Part shown: positions 17,378 through 26,992 of the stretch, one piece after another | How the letters are laid out: each line of letters begins with the position of its first letter | How positions within the stretch are numbered: the stretch's first letter is position 1 | DNA from: Flavobacterium faecale | GTDB lineage: Bacteria; Bacteroidota; Bacteroidia; Flavobacteriales; Flavobacteriaceae | Direction: 5' to 3' | Length of the DNA stretch: 64,000 nucleotides | NCBI RefSeq assembly: GCF_003076455.1 | Contig: NZ_CP020918.1 | Coordinates: 124,001-188,000 of the forward strand | Notes under the pieces: generated by a model | Told to the model about the DNA's origin: nothing | The model's database searches: none | Seen by the model: the letters and a program-made list of their open reading frames with translations, nothing else | Program-made: the position numbers and the translations under genes

Positions 17378-17653
17378 TTACAACTCTTCTATAGCTGTGG
17401 CCAAATCAAAATCTTTGTCGGTCACACCACCAGCATCATGCGTAGACAAGCGTATGACTACCCTCTTATACACGTTAAACAATTCTGGATGGTGATTTAC
17501 TTTTTCGGCCAAAATCCCAACTTGAACAATAAAACCAAGGGCTTGAGTAAAGTTTTTAAAACCAAATTCTTTTTCTATACCATTATTGCTATACATCCAG
17601 TTATGTAAATTTGCTAACTTGGGCATTGCTTCATTCTCACTATACTTCTCCAT
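17378..17653 (-). CDS. phhB: Pterin-4a-carbinolamine dehydratase
   Basis: The 91-residue protein has the full family signature: HHPE at 54-57, then NVYKRVVIRLSTHDAGGVT and a C-terminal DFDLA. It dehydrates 4a-hydroxy-tetrahydropterin, recycling the cofactor of aromatic amino acid hydroxylases; a phenylalanine hydroxylase gene is not in this window. The Met at 17653 is the best start, because residues 10-30 already belong to the first helix of the fold. Confidence 0.92.
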   Translation of the reverse strand: MEKYSENEAMPKLANLHNWMYSNNGIEKEFGFKNFTQALGFIVQVGILAEKVNHHPELFNVYKRVVIRLSTHDAGGVTDKDFDLATAIEEL

Positions 17654-17757
17654 TTCTATACTTTTTTATTGGTATAAAATTAGTTAAAATTTTCCCATTG
17701 CCTTCCTATATTAAGTTTAAATAGTAATTTAGACCATTCAAAATTGAATACTTCACC

Positions 17758-18915
17758 TTGGCATCAGCATTTACTTTTCAAATTTATTCTTCTACAAAAA
17801 ACCTTCCTTCAAACTGGAATGATTTAGCTATCAAAAATATTTTTTTAAGTAAAGAATACTTATCTATTTTAGAAAAATCCGCCCCCGACAATATGAGTTG
17901 CTTTTTTATTGGTTTGTTCGAAAAGGAGCTTTTAGTCGGAGTATCGGTGGCGCAACATATCAACCTTAGCGATGTTAACTCGTTGGGAGATCGCGATCAT
18001 TGTTTTAAAACGGCCATCAAAAATTTTCTATTTAAACGATTTATATCCAATATACTTGTCATCGGTAACAATATGTTTACTGGTCAAAATTGCTTTTGCT
18101 TTAGCGAAAAAATAGCTTTGGAAGATGGCGTTTCCATTTTACAAGATGCCACTTCTGCTTTGACAAAACAATTAAGACAAAATAACAAGAAAGTGCACCT
18201 TACGGTTTACAAAGATTTTTTGACTACCAATACTCCTTTGTTTAAAACTAAAACGTTCAAGCCCTATTACCATTTCAATACCCAACCAAATATGGTTTTT
18301 GATATAGCACCAAACTGGCATTCTATGGAAGATTACATTGGTGATTTAAACAAAAAATATAGAGATCAATACAAGCGAGCTCGAAAAAAAGCGGCTGGTA
18401 TTGACAAAAGAAAAATGTCATTGGACGAAATACAAAAACAGTATTTCAGAATTAACGAACTGTATCTGAACGTTGCTAAGAATGCACCTTTCAATACTTT
18501 TTATCTTCCGGAAAATCACTTTGAAGTCTTTAAAAAGAAATTAAATGATAATTTTTTATTTTACGGTTACTTTATTGATGAGCAACTTATCGGTTTTAAC
18601 ACCTTAATCAAAAATGGATCTGACATTGACACCTACTTTTTAGGCTATGATGAAAACCATCAAAGAGACAAAATGTTGTATCTAAATATGCTGTATGATA
18701 TGATCGCTTATTCGATTAATAAAAAATACAAGCGTATCATTTTTGCTCGAACAGCACTAGAAATTAAAAGTTCAGTAGGTGCTAAACCAGTTGAAATGAT
18801 TGGATTAATTAAACACAAAAATTATTTCGTTAATTTATTGATGGAAAAAAGTTTCGCTTATTTCGAACCAAAAACAGAATGGAAAGAGAGAAATCCGTTT
18901 AAAGAAGCCGTTTAA
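17758..18915 (+). CDS. FemAB/GNAT-like acyltransferase
   Basis: This 385-residue cytosolic protein resembles the peptidoglycan-biosynthesis/FemAB-like GNAT group. An N-terminal half of mixed fold is followed by a basic helix (KKYRDQYKRARKKAAG, about 200-215) and a second acetyltransferase-like half with FYGYFIDEQLIGFNTLI and the helix LYLNMLYDMIAYSI. The start is TTG at 17758, with no upstream alternative. Family members transfer acyl or aminoacyl groups; substrate and pathway are not evident here. It is convergent with the lipid kinase gene, with only 5 bases between the two stops. Confidence 0.75.
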   Translation: MASAFTFQIYSSTKNLPSNWNDLAIKNIFLSKEYLSILEKSAPDNMSCFFIGLFEKELLVGVSVAQHINLSDVNSLGDRDHCFKTAIKNFLFKRFISNILVIGNNMFTGQNCFCFSEKIALEDGVSILQDATSALTKQLRQNNKKVHLTVYKDFLTTNTPLFKTKTFKPYYHFNTQPNMVFDIAPNWHSMEDYIGDLNKKYRDQYKRARKKAAGIDKRKMSLDEIQKQYFRINELYLNVAKNAPFNTFYLPENHFEVFKKKLNDNFLFYGYFIDEQLIGFNTLIKNGSDIDTYFLGYDENHQRDKMLYLNMLYDMIAYSINKKYKRIIFARTALEIKSSVGAKPVEMIGLIKHKNYFVNLLMEKSFAYFEPKTEWKERNPFKEAV

Positions 18916-18920
18916 AGTCA

Positions 18921-19790
18921 TTAAGCAACCGTAATCTTCATTTTTGAAGGTGACATTCCCACAGTCAAAACAGTTTCTGTTCCGCAATACTCACCATCGA
19001 TTTGAAAATTCACCGGACGGTTGGTCGTAATTTTAGCATAGTCTGTACTAATAATTTCAACATTTTCTGGTTCTACGACAGTTGTGCCTGAAATAATCTG
19101 TCCTAAAACAAATAGGTCCAGATTTTTAAGAATAATCAATTCGAATTTCCCATCGTTGATAACTCCTGCAGGATTGATCACCACACCCGTACCATACTTT
19201 TGAGAATTTGCCATTACAATCATTCGTGCTTCGCATTCGATCCTCATTTCATTCACTTCGATTAAAGCCCTAAACGGTTCTTCGCGATCAATAAAGGTAG
19301 AAATTGCCTGAATAACGTACCCTAACTTTCCTCGAATCGTACCATTTTCATAGTTCTTTATCAATTCGGCATTTAGACCAATATCACTAAGATGAAGACT
19401 CTTTTTACCATTGATGACAACCATATCAAGTTCGATGAATTTATCCTTAAAAATAATATCCAAACAGTCCTCTGTAGTATTTGGCAAATCCAAATCGGTA
19501 GCCAATCCATTTGCTGATCCAGCTGGCAAAATACCAAATATCACATCATCGTGTTCTAAAGCTTCTCCAACCATCTTGATTGTACCATCTCCACCGGCAA
19601 TGATGATGCGCTCAGGATTTAATTCATGAAATATTTTTTTTATATTCAAAATATCGCCAGCTCCTTGGGTCTCATATAGATTAAAATTCCTATTTTTAAC
19701 TGCAGTAAAAGCTGCAACAGTATCAATTAATTCTGTCTTGTCAATATCTCCAGAAATAGGATTTACAACCAATAAAATATTTTTCTTCAC
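18921..19790 (-). CDS. Diacylglycerol kinase-like lipid kinase (YegS/DgkB group)
   Basis: The 289-residue protein has the DAGK catalytic domain: NPISG near residue 10, the nucleotide-binding GGDGT at 66-70 and GILPAGSANGLATDL (about 83-97). The C-terminal beta-rich half (NPAGVINDGKFELIIL) completes the two-domain fold. Members phosphorylate diacylglycerol, sphingosine or undecaprenol-type lipids. The divergent neighbour is a predicted phosphatidate phosphatase, whose reaction would oppose this one. Confidence 0.9.
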   Translation of the reverse strand: MKKNILLVVNPISGDIDKTELIDTVAAFTAVKNRNFNLYETQGAGDILNIKKIFHELNPERIIIAGGDGTIKMVGEALEHDDVIFGILPAGSANGLATDLDLPNTTEDCLDIIFKDKFIELDMVVINGKKSLHLSDIGLNAELIKNYENGTIRGKLGYVIQAISTFIDREEPFRALIEVNEMRIECEARMIVMANSQKYGTGVVINPAGVINDGKFELIILKNLDLFVLGQIISGTTVVEPENVEIISTDYAKITTNRPVNFQIDGEYCGTETVLTVGMSPSKMKITVA

Positions 19791-19853
19791 AGTCTTAGTT
19801 CTTAATTGATTTTAAATAATTAAATTTCATTCTCCTCAAAAGTATTAAATAAA

Positions 19854-20822
19854 ATGAAGCCAATTTTAAAATTATATCGTGGGTATGCCAATGACGAAGA
19901 ATTAATTGTCATGGGGCATCTATTTCAGCCAACGAATAAAAAAGATTACGATTTTCTGGCCAAAAAATATAAAAATGCGAGCGCAACCATAGCCATGTTT
20001 CGAATTAAAACGCAAGCAAACGCAGCTGTATATCTAGAACATGGTACAGAAAAAATACTTACCAAAACACTAGATGATGGCTATTTTAAATTTTGTATCC
20101 CCTTAAAAAGTGAGCACTACGGATGGATTGATTATTCGGTAAGCACAATGTACAATGATAAAATAATAAGTTCAAAAGCGAGTTACAACCGACCACGAAA
20201 AGGAGATCTTGGTATAATATCAGACATTGACGATACCTTCATTGTATCGTATACTCGCAATCCGATTCAAAAAATCTATAACCTGTTACTTAAAAACGTT
20301 ACGAAAAGAAAAATATTTGAAGATGTTGTACTGCATTATCAAGCACTAAGTGCAGCAGGAAGAGAAAATGATGGAGAACAAAACACTTTTTTTTATGTCT
20401 CAAGTAGCGAATGGAATCTATATCGACTTATTGTAAAATTTACTGAAATTCATCAATTACCCAAAGCTGTTTTATTACTGAAAGATATCAAAACGAGCTT
20501 GACACAATTTTTTTGGTCCTTAAAACCGAGTAGTCACAATCATAAATTTGAAAAAATAAAACATATTTTAGAATTTTACCCGCAATTACAATATGTTTTA
20601 CTGGGTGATGACTCGCAAGAAGATGTTTTTTTATATGAATCAATTTGCAAAATATTTCCGTTAAGCGTGCGTGCGATATACATAAGACAAACGGGCAAAT
20701 CGAAGAAAAGTAAAGTTGTAACAACACTTGAAAACATAAAAACCTTAAATGTAGCGGTTTGCTATTTTGAACATAGTAGCGAAGCTATTACTCACTCCAA
20801 AGAAATTGGTATTATAACATAG
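19854..20822 (+). CDS. App1-like phosphatidate phosphatase (DUF2183)
   Basis: The 322-residue protein has an N-terminal beta-sandwich (about 1-105) and a HAD-like catalytic domain with GIISDIDDTFI (DIDDT at 124-128), FYVSSSEWNLY and LLGDDSQEDVFLY, the motifs of the App1/DUF2183 family. Yeast App1 is a Mg-dependent phosphatidate phosphatase. There is no signal peptide, so it acts in the cytosol or at the inner membrane face. It is divergent from the lipid kinase gene, with 63 bases between the two start codons, so the two share a promoter region. Confidence 0.88.
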   Translation: MKPILKLYRGYANDEELIVMGHLFQPTNKKDYDFLAKKYKNASATIAMFRIKTQANAAVYLEHGTEKILTKTLDDGYFKFCIPLKSEHYGWIDYSVSTMYNDKIISSKASYNRPRKGDLGIISDIDDTFIVSYTRNPIQKIYNLLLKNVTKRKIFEDVVLHYQALSAAGRENDGEQNTFFYVSSSEWNLYRLIVKFTEIHQLPKAVLLLKDIKTSLTQFFWSLKPSSHNHKFEKIKHILEFYPQLQYVLLGDDSQEDVFLYESICKIFPLSVRAIYIRQTGKSKKSKVVTTLENIKTLNVAVCYFEHSSEAITHSKEIGIIT

Positions 20823-20823
20823 C

Positions 20824-20938
20824 AAAGTACTATTCACTGTCAATGTTATAAAATAACAAACACCTTTTTTACAATAGTACTGCCGTCAATTAGACAAACA
20901 AATCTATTGTAAAAAAGGTGTTTTATTGAATAGTAAAC
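20824..20938. terminator. Long inverted repeat, bidirectional terminator
   Basis: Inner arms of about 18 bases (20859-20877 and 20904-20922, ACACCTTTTTTACAATAG type) and outer 9-base arms (TACTATTCA/TGAATAGTA) lie between convergent genes. The outer arms reach into the flanks of both stop codons. The size and the nested symmetry are larger than a simple terminator needs, so a small MITE-like element is possible. Confidence 0.65.
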
Positions 20939-20942
20939 TAAA

Positions 20943-22850
20943 TTACAAATTATCTATTTCCTCTTGAACCACTTCCCAGTCCAATAGTAATTTGTCTAAA
21001 TCTGCCTTTTTCTTATTGTAAGCTTTAAAAAATGCAGCATCTTCTATATGTTTGTCATAGTTAGATTCGAGCATTTTGTCATCATGTTGGATATCTTTTT
21101 CCAATTGCTTGATCTGACTTTCGATCTTGCTCAATTTATTATTCAAAGACTTCCCTTTCTTTTGATCTTCATATGACGCTTTATTACTTTCTTTTGGAGC
21201 AGCTGCTTTTTGAGCATCTTTTTTCTCCACTTCACGCATGTTTTCAAGATTACGTTGTTCCAAGAAGTAATTAATATCTCCTAAATATTCTTTGATCTTT
21301 TGATCTTTAAATTCATACACAAGATTTGACATCCCTTGCAAGAAATCTCTATCGTGAGACACCAACAATAAGGTACCACCAAATTTTTGTAAAGCAGCCT
21401 TCAATACATTTTTGGATTTTATATCCAAGTGATTGGTAGGCTCATCCATCAACAATACATTAATAGGTTGCAACAATAGTTTACAAAGAGCCAATCTATT
21501 ACGTTCCCCTCCAGAGAGTACTTTAACTTTTTTGTCTACATCATCACCGCGAAACAAGAACGATCCCAACATATCGCGCACTTTGCTACGATTGGTATCC
21601 ATTGCTGCATCTTCCATCGTTTGTAGCAAGGTGATCTCACCATCAAGATACTCCGCTTGGTTCTGTGCAAAATAACCTAGTTGTACATTATGCCCTAATT
21701 TGATATTTCCTTGGTATTCAAATTCGTCGACGATCGCCTTGATAAAGGTTGATTTACCTTGACCATTTTGTCCCACAAAAGCAATCTTACTACCTCTTTC
21801 TACCAATAAATTAATATCTTTCAATATGGTTTTATCACCATAACTCTTGGTTACATTCTCCGCTTCAACAACTACTCTTCCTGGCTCTTTTGAAACTGGG
21901 AAAGAGATGTTCATTACCGAATTGTCGTCCTCATCAACTTCTATACGCTCTACTTTATCTAATTTTTTGATCAGCGACTGCGCCATAGAAGCTTTGGATG
22001 CTTTGGCGCGAAATTTTTCGATCAACTTCTCTGTTTCTTCAATTTTTTTAGCTTGATTCTTTTGAGTTGCTAGTTGCTTTTCACGAATTTCATGACGTAG
22101 TTCTAAATACTGCGAATAAGGTTTATTAAAATCATAGGCTTTACCTAGCGAAATTTCAATGGTCCTGTTGGTCACATTATCCAAAAACATTTTATCATGG
22201 GATACAATAACAACTACTCCAGGATAATTACGCAAAAAACTTTCTAACCAAATGATACTTTCAATATCAAGGTGATTGGTTGGCTCATCGAGTAAAAGCA
22301 CGTCATTGGATTGCAATAATAATTTAGCCAATTCAATACGCATTCTCCAACCTCCAGAAAAAGTCTCAGTTTGGTTATTAAAAACGTCTCTTTTAAATCC
22401 AAGACCAAGCAAAATTTTCTCTGTATCTCCAACATAGTTATAACCTCCTAAGAGTTCAAAACGATGTGTATAATCGGATAAGTCTTCAATTATTTTCGAA
22501 TATTCGTCACTCTCATAATCAGTACGAGTCACTAGAAGATGATTGATCTCCTCTAACTTTTTTTCTACAATTTTTATTTCTATAAAAGCTTCATAGGCTT
22601 CTTCTAGAACTGTTCGTCCCACTTCAAAATCAATATCTTGACGCAAGAATCCCATTCGAACATCTTTCTCTTGAGAAATCACTCCTGAATCTGGCTTGAA
22701 GTCTCCCGCCAACATTTTGAGCATGGTAGATTTACCAGCTCCATTTTTACCAACAAGACCAACACGGTCTCCAGCTCCTAAACGGAATGTTACTTCTTCA
22801 AATAAATAAGTACCTCCGAACGAAACGGATAAATTGTGTATATTAAGCAT
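20943..22850 (-). CDS. ABC-F family ATPase
   Basis: The 635-residue soluble protein has two ABC ATPase domains and no membrane segment. Walker A is GKNGAGKST (about 36-44) in the first domain and GQNGQGKST in the second; the signatures are FSGGWRMRIELAKLL and LSGGERNRLALCKLL, each followed by LLLDEPTNHLDI or LLMDEPTNHLDI. A basic helical linker joins the domains (about 240-300), and a Lys-rich coiled coil ends the protein (about 550-635). This is the Uup/YheS-like layout of ABC-F translation factors that act on the ribosomal E site. A housekeeping role is more likely than antibiotic resistance. Confidence 0.93.
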   Translation of the reverse strand: MLNIHNLSVSFGGTYLFEEVTFRLGAGDRVGLVGKNGAGKSTMLKMLAGDFKPDSGVISQEKDVRMGFLRQDIDFEVGRTVLEEAYEAFIEIKIVEKKLEEINHLLVTRTDYESDEYSKIIEDLSDYTHRFELLGGYNYVGDTEKILLGLGFKRDVFNNQTETFSGGWRMRIELAKLLLQSNDVLLLDEPTNHLDIESIIWLESFLRNYPGVVVIVSHDKMFLDNVTNRTIEISLGKAYDFNKPYSQYLELRHEIREKQLATQKNQAKKIEETEKLIEKFRAKASKASMAQSLIKKLDKVERIEVDEDDNSVMNISFPVSKEPGRVVVEAENVTKSYGDKTILKDINLLVERGSKIAFVGQNGQGKSTFIKAIVDEFEYQGNIKLGHNVQLGYFAQNQAEYLDGEITLLQTMEDAAMDTNRSKVRDMLGSFLFRGDDVDKKVKVLSGGERNRLALCKLLLQPINVLLMDEPTNHLDIKSKNVLKAALQKFGGTLLLVSHDRDFLQGMSNLVYEFKDQKIKEYLGDINYFLEQRNLENMREVEKKDAQKAAAPKESNKASYEDQKKGKSLNNKLSKIESQIKQLEKDIQHDDKMLESNYDKHIEDAAFFKAYNKKKADLDKLLLDWEVVQEEIDNL

Positions 22851-22891
22851 ATAATGTGACTAAAGTTACAAAGGGAAAGACGCTAAAATCG

Positions 22892-22899
22892 TACCTTTG
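22892..22899 (+). promoter_or_regulatory. -7 element of the DUF983 gene
   Basis: TACCTTTG matches TAnnTTTG. It is 17 bases upstream of the ATG, implying a leader of about ten bases; no TTG at the ideal -33 position. Confidence 0.5.
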
Positions 22900-22915
22900 T
22901 TAAAAATTTATACAA

Positions 22916-23311
22916 ATGTTAAAAAAAGGATCCAAACTAAATAGTATTTTAACAGGAACTTGTCCGAAATGCCAAAATGAAAGCATGTATATTGAAAAAA
23001 ATCCTTTCAAATTGGCCTCAGTATTAAAAATGCATGAGGATTGTAGCCATTGTGGCCTACATTATCAAATAGAACCTTCTTTCTTTTACGGAGCAATGTA
23101 TGTTAGTTATGGTTTAAATGTTGCTGTTGGAATAGCAGCGTTCATAATTTCGTTTGTATTTTTGCAAACAAGTTTAAAAACTTCATTTTTCGCTATTATC
23201 GGTGCACTGATTGTTACTTCTCCGCTCGTATTACGAGGATCTAGAAACATTTACATCAATATGTTTGTGTCTTATGACCCAACTGCCAGCAAAAAAAATA
23301 ATCCAAAATAA
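22916..23311 (+). CDS. DUF983 zinc-ribbon membrane protein
   Basis: The 131-residue protein starts with a treble-clef-like zinc ribbon (CPKCQ at about 19-23 and CSHCG at about 43-47) followed by two membrane helices (about 62-82 and 88-106). This is the DUF983 family, frequent in Bacteroidota and Alphaproteobacteria, with no established function. It is a single gene divergent from the ABC-F gene. Confidence 0.9.
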   Translation: MLKKGSKLNSILTGTCPKCQNESMYIEKNPFKLASVLKMHEDCSHCGLHYQIEPSFFYGAMYVSYGLNVAVGIAAFIISFVFLQTSLKTSFFAIIGALIVTSPLVLRGSRNIYINMFVSYDPTASKKNNPK

Positions 23312-23322
23312 GAACCAACTAT

Positions 23323-24378
23323 TTATCGATAGTAATGCTTTGGTTTGACCCTACTAATATTTACCTCGGCATCCAGCGGAATATTATTTTCAATCGAATT
23401 AAATAACGCTGTCGCCATTGTAGGCCCCAACATGACACCTCGCGTTCCTAAGCCATTTAATACATGTACATTATTGTGTGCTGCATGCGTTCCTACCAAC
23501 GGACGCCTGTCGCGCACAGTAGGACGTACACCTGCAAAATGTTCCACAATCTCAAAATCACACGTTAGTATCTCCTTGATTCTGTCAATCAACTCAATTT
23601 TCCCTTCTTCAGTTGGCAAATCTGTTTTGTCTTTCCAATTGTAGGTTGCCCCTACTTTGAACAGATCGTTTCCTAAGGGTAAAATAAATACGCTTGTGTT
23701 TACAATAACAGATAAATCAAGTCCTTCTGCCCTTATAATAAATAGCTCGCCCTTAGTTCCTTCCAAAGGCAAGAAATTAAAATACGGATTGGCATGAATA
23801 CCATAACCTTCTGCAAAAATGATATGCTTCGCTTTAACTTCTTGATATTCCACCAAATCGTCATAAACAGACAAATCGCTATAATCAAAACTTGAAGCTC
23901 TAAAACTATCTAAGGATTCTAAATACGTTTTATAAGCCTCCAGTAAAATTGCAGTATCAACGTAACCAGTGTGCAAAACCTCACCATAATCAAAAGGCGA
24001 ATCGATACCCGCAAACCTGTCTTTGATAAGAACAGGAGATAAAAATGGAGCTAATCCAACTTTATCTGAAGCTGCAAACCAATTGTTTTGTTCCTCAATA
24101 GAAAAAAACTTCCTAAGAATAGGCAACTTCCAATCTACTTGAAGCTTAAGTTTAGACTCAATACCAGCATAAAAACCAGACATCAAATCAAGCTGACTTT
24201 TGGCGTTCCACACTTCACTAAAACGCTTAAAAATAACAGGATTATACAATCCTCCCGCAATTTTAGATGAATTTTGTGAATCATCGCCAAAGACTAAAAC
24301 AGTCTTATTTTGATTCAAAGCTACTTCAGCGAAGGATATCCCTGCGAGCCCTGAACCAACGATTAAATAATCAATCAT
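23323..24378 (-). CDS. FAD-dependent oxidoreductase, D-amino-acid-oxidase fold
   Basis: The 351-residue protein begins with the dinucleotide-binding motif VGSGLAGISFAEVAL (about 7-21), has the middle segment GTKGELFIIRAEGL typical of the DAO family, and ends with GVRPTVRDRRPLVG and the FAD-contacting GLGTRGVMLGPTMA. Related enzymes oxidise amino acids or tRNA-linked aminomethyl groups; the substrate here is not evident. It lies directly downstream of gldN but behind a terminator hairpin, so it is probably outside the gld transcript. Confidence 0.88.
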   Translation of the reverse strand: MIDYLIVGSGLAGISFAEVALNQNKTVLVFGDDSQNSSKIAGGLYNPVIFKRFSEVWNAKSQLDLMSGFYAGIESKLKLQVDWKLPILRKFFSIEEQNNWFAASDKVGLAPFLSPVLIKDRFAGIDSPFDYGEVLHTGYVDTAILLEAYKTYLESLDSFRASSFDYSDLSVYDDLVEYQEVKAKHIIFAEGYGIHANPYFNFLPLEGTKGELFIIRAEGLDLSVIVNTSVFILPLGNDLFKVGATYNWKDKTDLPTEEGKIELIDRIKEILTCDFEIVEHFAGVRPTVRDRRPLVGTHAAHNNVHVLNGLGTRGVMLGPTMATALFNSIENNIPLDAEVNISRVKPKHYYR

Positions 24379-24405
24379 ATATTTCTATTAACATATTTTA
24401 AAACA

Positions 24406-24435
24406 AAAAAACTCTTACTAAAAGTAAGAGTTTTT
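24406..24435 (-). terminator. Terminator after gldN
   Basis: Stem AAAAACTCTTAC and its complement, loop TAAA, followed by T-run on the minus strand; 18 bases after the gldN stop codon. Confidence 0.85.
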
Positions 24436-24453
24436 AATTCTATTGCTGTGCAA

Positions 24454-25347
24454 TTAATAATTCCACATATCTGATTCGAAGTTACGAATCTTTTCTTTTA
24501 CTCTTTCCGATTCTAATAATTGGTTTTGAGCATTATCTTTCATGTAATCTTTGATTTCTCTATCTCCGTATACATTCTCTTCTTTGTAAATGACACTATT
24601 AAATCGTCTAGAATTTAAAATCTGATCGAAAGAAACTGGCATTGATGAGTTTTTATCATTGAATGATTTCGCCTCATGTAGTACCGTTCTAGCTGATGGG
24701 AAAAAGATCCAAAACAATTCGATATAATCTTTCTCATCATTATTCATAGTATAAACGTCTGGAGTAACCGGACAAATACCCAAGAGACGATACTTCAATT
24801 CACTTTGACGCTTATCAAAATACCAAAAACCTTTGATTTTATATTGTGTAACATCTTGAGCAGTCAAATCAGATCTTAGAATGTATTCTTCAGAAACAGA
24901 CTTTCTTCCTGCATTAATTTGTTCACGACCAGCATCAGTAGTATCCACTCTTGACAAAGAAGCTTCAATATCTCTAAACGACTTTTTTGTATTGAAGTAA
25001 CTATCAGAGTACACCTCAGTAATTTTTCCGTTTTTAACAGCAGTAGTTAGAACATTATATAAAGAACGTCTATCGGATCCAAGATTTTCATCGATTGGAA
25101 AATACAAAGGAAAATTAATTCTTTCGCTAAGATCTATAATCTCCCAAACAGTCTTACCCATCAAAATATCTCTATCATGAACATAACCGTAAGCCAATGG
25201 CTTATCGTTATCAGATATCAATTGAGCAGGAGTTTTAAGTCCAATTTCAGAAGGCGTCTTTGCATTTAATAAGTTGGATTGAGCGAAAGAAGCTCCACTC
25301 CAAACTACAGAAAACACCACCAATAAAACATTTTTTACATTCTTCAT
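24454..25347 (-). CDS. gldN: T9SS/gliding protein GldN
   Basis: The 297-residue protein has a signal peptide (cleavage after GASFAQ) and the GldN/PorN core: SDNDKPLAYGYVHDRDILMG, then PLYFPID, DVTQYKIKGFWYFDKRQSEL and RLLGICPV. GldN binds GldK in the periplasm, where the two form rings beneath the outer membrane that link the GldLM motor to the secretion channel. It is the last gene of gldKLMN, 50 bases after gldM, and a terminator follows. Confidence 0.95.
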   Translation of the reverse strand: MKNVKNVLLVVFSVVWSGASFAQSNLLNAKTPSEIGLKTPAQLISDNDKPLAYGYVHDRDILMGKTVWEIIDLSERINFPLYFPIDENLGSDRRSLYNVLTTAVKNGKITEVYSDSYFNTKKSFRDIEASLSRVDTTDAGREQINAGRKSVSEEYILRSDLTAQDVTQYKIKGFWYFDKRQSELKYRLLGICPVTPDVYTMNNDEKDYIELFWIFFPSARTVLHEAKSFNDKNSSMPVSFDQILNSRRFNSVIYKEENVYGDREIKDYMKDNAQNQLLESERVKEKIRNFESDMWNY

Positions 25348-25397
25348 AATGCCATTAAATAATATTAAAGAATTCCCTTTTTTAGCGAATTACTTAT

Positions 25398-26939
25398 TTA
25401 TTGTATTTCAAAAATAACCGGCGCAGTTCTTGGCAATAAATAACTACCAGCACCAACTAATTTTGTTTTAATTTCAGAGATCGTTACTTGATCACCTCTA
25501 CCCGCTTTTGAAAGTACTGATTTACATTGTGCATTCAAACGATCACCTTGAACAACAACAGTAGGTTGTCCAGTAAGTTTCATATTAAATCCAACAACAT
25601 TCAATCCTACTTCGAAATCAAAGTCTTCTAATTTTGCACCAATCGTTGCAATTTCAAGATTTGATTTTGGTCCTTTTACAACACCCGTTTCTCCACGGAT
25701 AGTTCCTGTTGGACCAGGGATACCTTTAATTCTAAATACTTTTCTGTCAGAAACTTTTTCACCATTTGGTAATGTTCCTGTTACAGAAATACTTACTTCG
25801 TTTCCTCCACCAGGAGAAAGGTTATATCTACCTTTACCCGCTGGACTTAATCCTGGAGCAGAAGCACTTACTTTATCAGCAGCGATACCTGCAAATGATA
25901 CAGAAATTGGATTAACAACTCCTCTATATACCACATTCATTTTGTCAGCTGAAATCGTAGCCGAATTCGGTTTAGGAACTACTACATACTTACCGTTAAA
26001 AGCAAGCGGAATCGTTTTACCATCTTCCAAAAAGCTAAATTGACCTTTAATACTTTGTTCTCCTATTCCACCAGCAGTTAAAGAGATAACCGCTTGACCG
26101 TTTACAATTTTACCTGGACCAGAAAAACCAGTTGGCTTAGTATTAGCATCATAACGACCTAAAACTACTTTACCTGTAACTGTTTCTCCTTGAAAATAAG
26201 CATTTTTATCTAAAACAACAATTGCTTGATAATTACTGTAAGAAGCAGCAGCAACAGCCGCTTTTCCTAACAATGTATTGTAAACATCAGACTCCACTTT
26301 ATTTACGTCATTTTGCATAGAAGACAATTTTGCTACCGATGCAATACCTGGAAAACCTTTGTAGTGGTATTCTAAATATTTAATTGCAATACCGTCTTTA
26401 TTCTTAACGTCTGACATATCCATTTTAGTATTCAACTCACTGATCAAACCTTTAAATTTTGCATCAGGACCAAGAATACTTCTTACGTCTGCTTTGTACT
26501 TTTCAACAATAGCAATAAATTCATTTCCTTTTTCAGAATATCCTTCTGGACTAAAAAATAAATTATCTAAAACTTCTGCTTTATCCATTTCTTCGTAAGG
26601 CAATTTACCAGTCTCTTCATCAACTTTAGTTTCGCTTAAAACTAAATTTTTGATTGAACCAATATAACTATAGAAGTTTTTGTTAACCGTTTGTAATTTG
26701 TGTGCTTTTTCAGAAGCAGTAATAAATTCACCTTTTGCTTCTGCAGCTTTAGCATCAAGAGCCATTAACAATTGCTCATTGGACTGAATAGAAGAAGTAT
26801 TTGAAGCTTCGAATTTTTCGTTCATTAATCCAAAAGCAGAAATTACTTCTTTGGATACGTTTAATGCTAACATCGCGATGAAAACCAAATACATAAGGTT
26901 TACCATCTTCTGTCTTGGGGTTAGTTTTCCTCCAGCCAT
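25398..26939 (-). CDS. gldM: T9SS/gliding motor protein GldM
   Basis: The 513-residue protein opens with the typical GldM sequence MAGGKLTPRQKMVNLMYLVF; its single membrane helix (about 12-33) crosses the inner membrane. The long periplasmic part begins with a helical bundle (about 35-225) and continues with beta-sandwich domains (about 225-513). GldM pairs with GldL to form the proton-driven rotary motor that powers type IX secretion and gliding. The charged residue near the membrane helix fits its role as stator-like shaft. It lies 53 bases after gldL. Confidence 0.97.
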   Translation of the reverse strand: MAGGKLTPRQKMVNLMYLVFIAMLALNVSKEVISAFGLMNEKFEASNTSSIQSNEQLLMALDAKAAEAKGEFITASEKAHKLQTVNKNFYSYIGSIKNLVLSETKVDEETGKLPYEEMDKAEVLDNLFFSPEGYSEKGNEFIAIVEKYKADVRSILGPDAKFKGLISELNTKMDMSDVKNKDGIAIKYLEYHYKGFPGIASVAKLSSMQNDVNKVESDVYNTLLGKAAVAAASYSNYQAIVVLDKNAYFQGETVTGKVVLGRYDANTKPTGFSGPGKIVNGQAVISLTAGGIGEQSIKGQFSFLEDGKTIPLAFNGKYVVVPKPNSATISADKMNVVYRGVVNPISVSFAGIAADKVSASAPGLSPAGKGRYNLSPGGGNEVSISVTGTLPNGEKVSDRKVFRIKGIPGPTGTIRGETGVVKGPKSNLEIATIGAKLEDFDFEVGLNVVGFNMKLTGQPTVVVQGDRLNAQCKSVLSKAGRGDQVTISEIKTKLVGAGSYLLPRTAPVIFEIQ

Positions 26940-26992
26940 AATAATTTTTTTCTAATTAGTTTATCTTTTTATCTAGTGTAGGTTAAAACTAA

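Noticed and set aside
20943..22850. Antibiotic-resistance reading of the ABC-F gene
   Set aside because: The two-domain layout with C-terminal coiled coil is that of housekeeping ABC-F proteins, and nothing in the context points to resistance.
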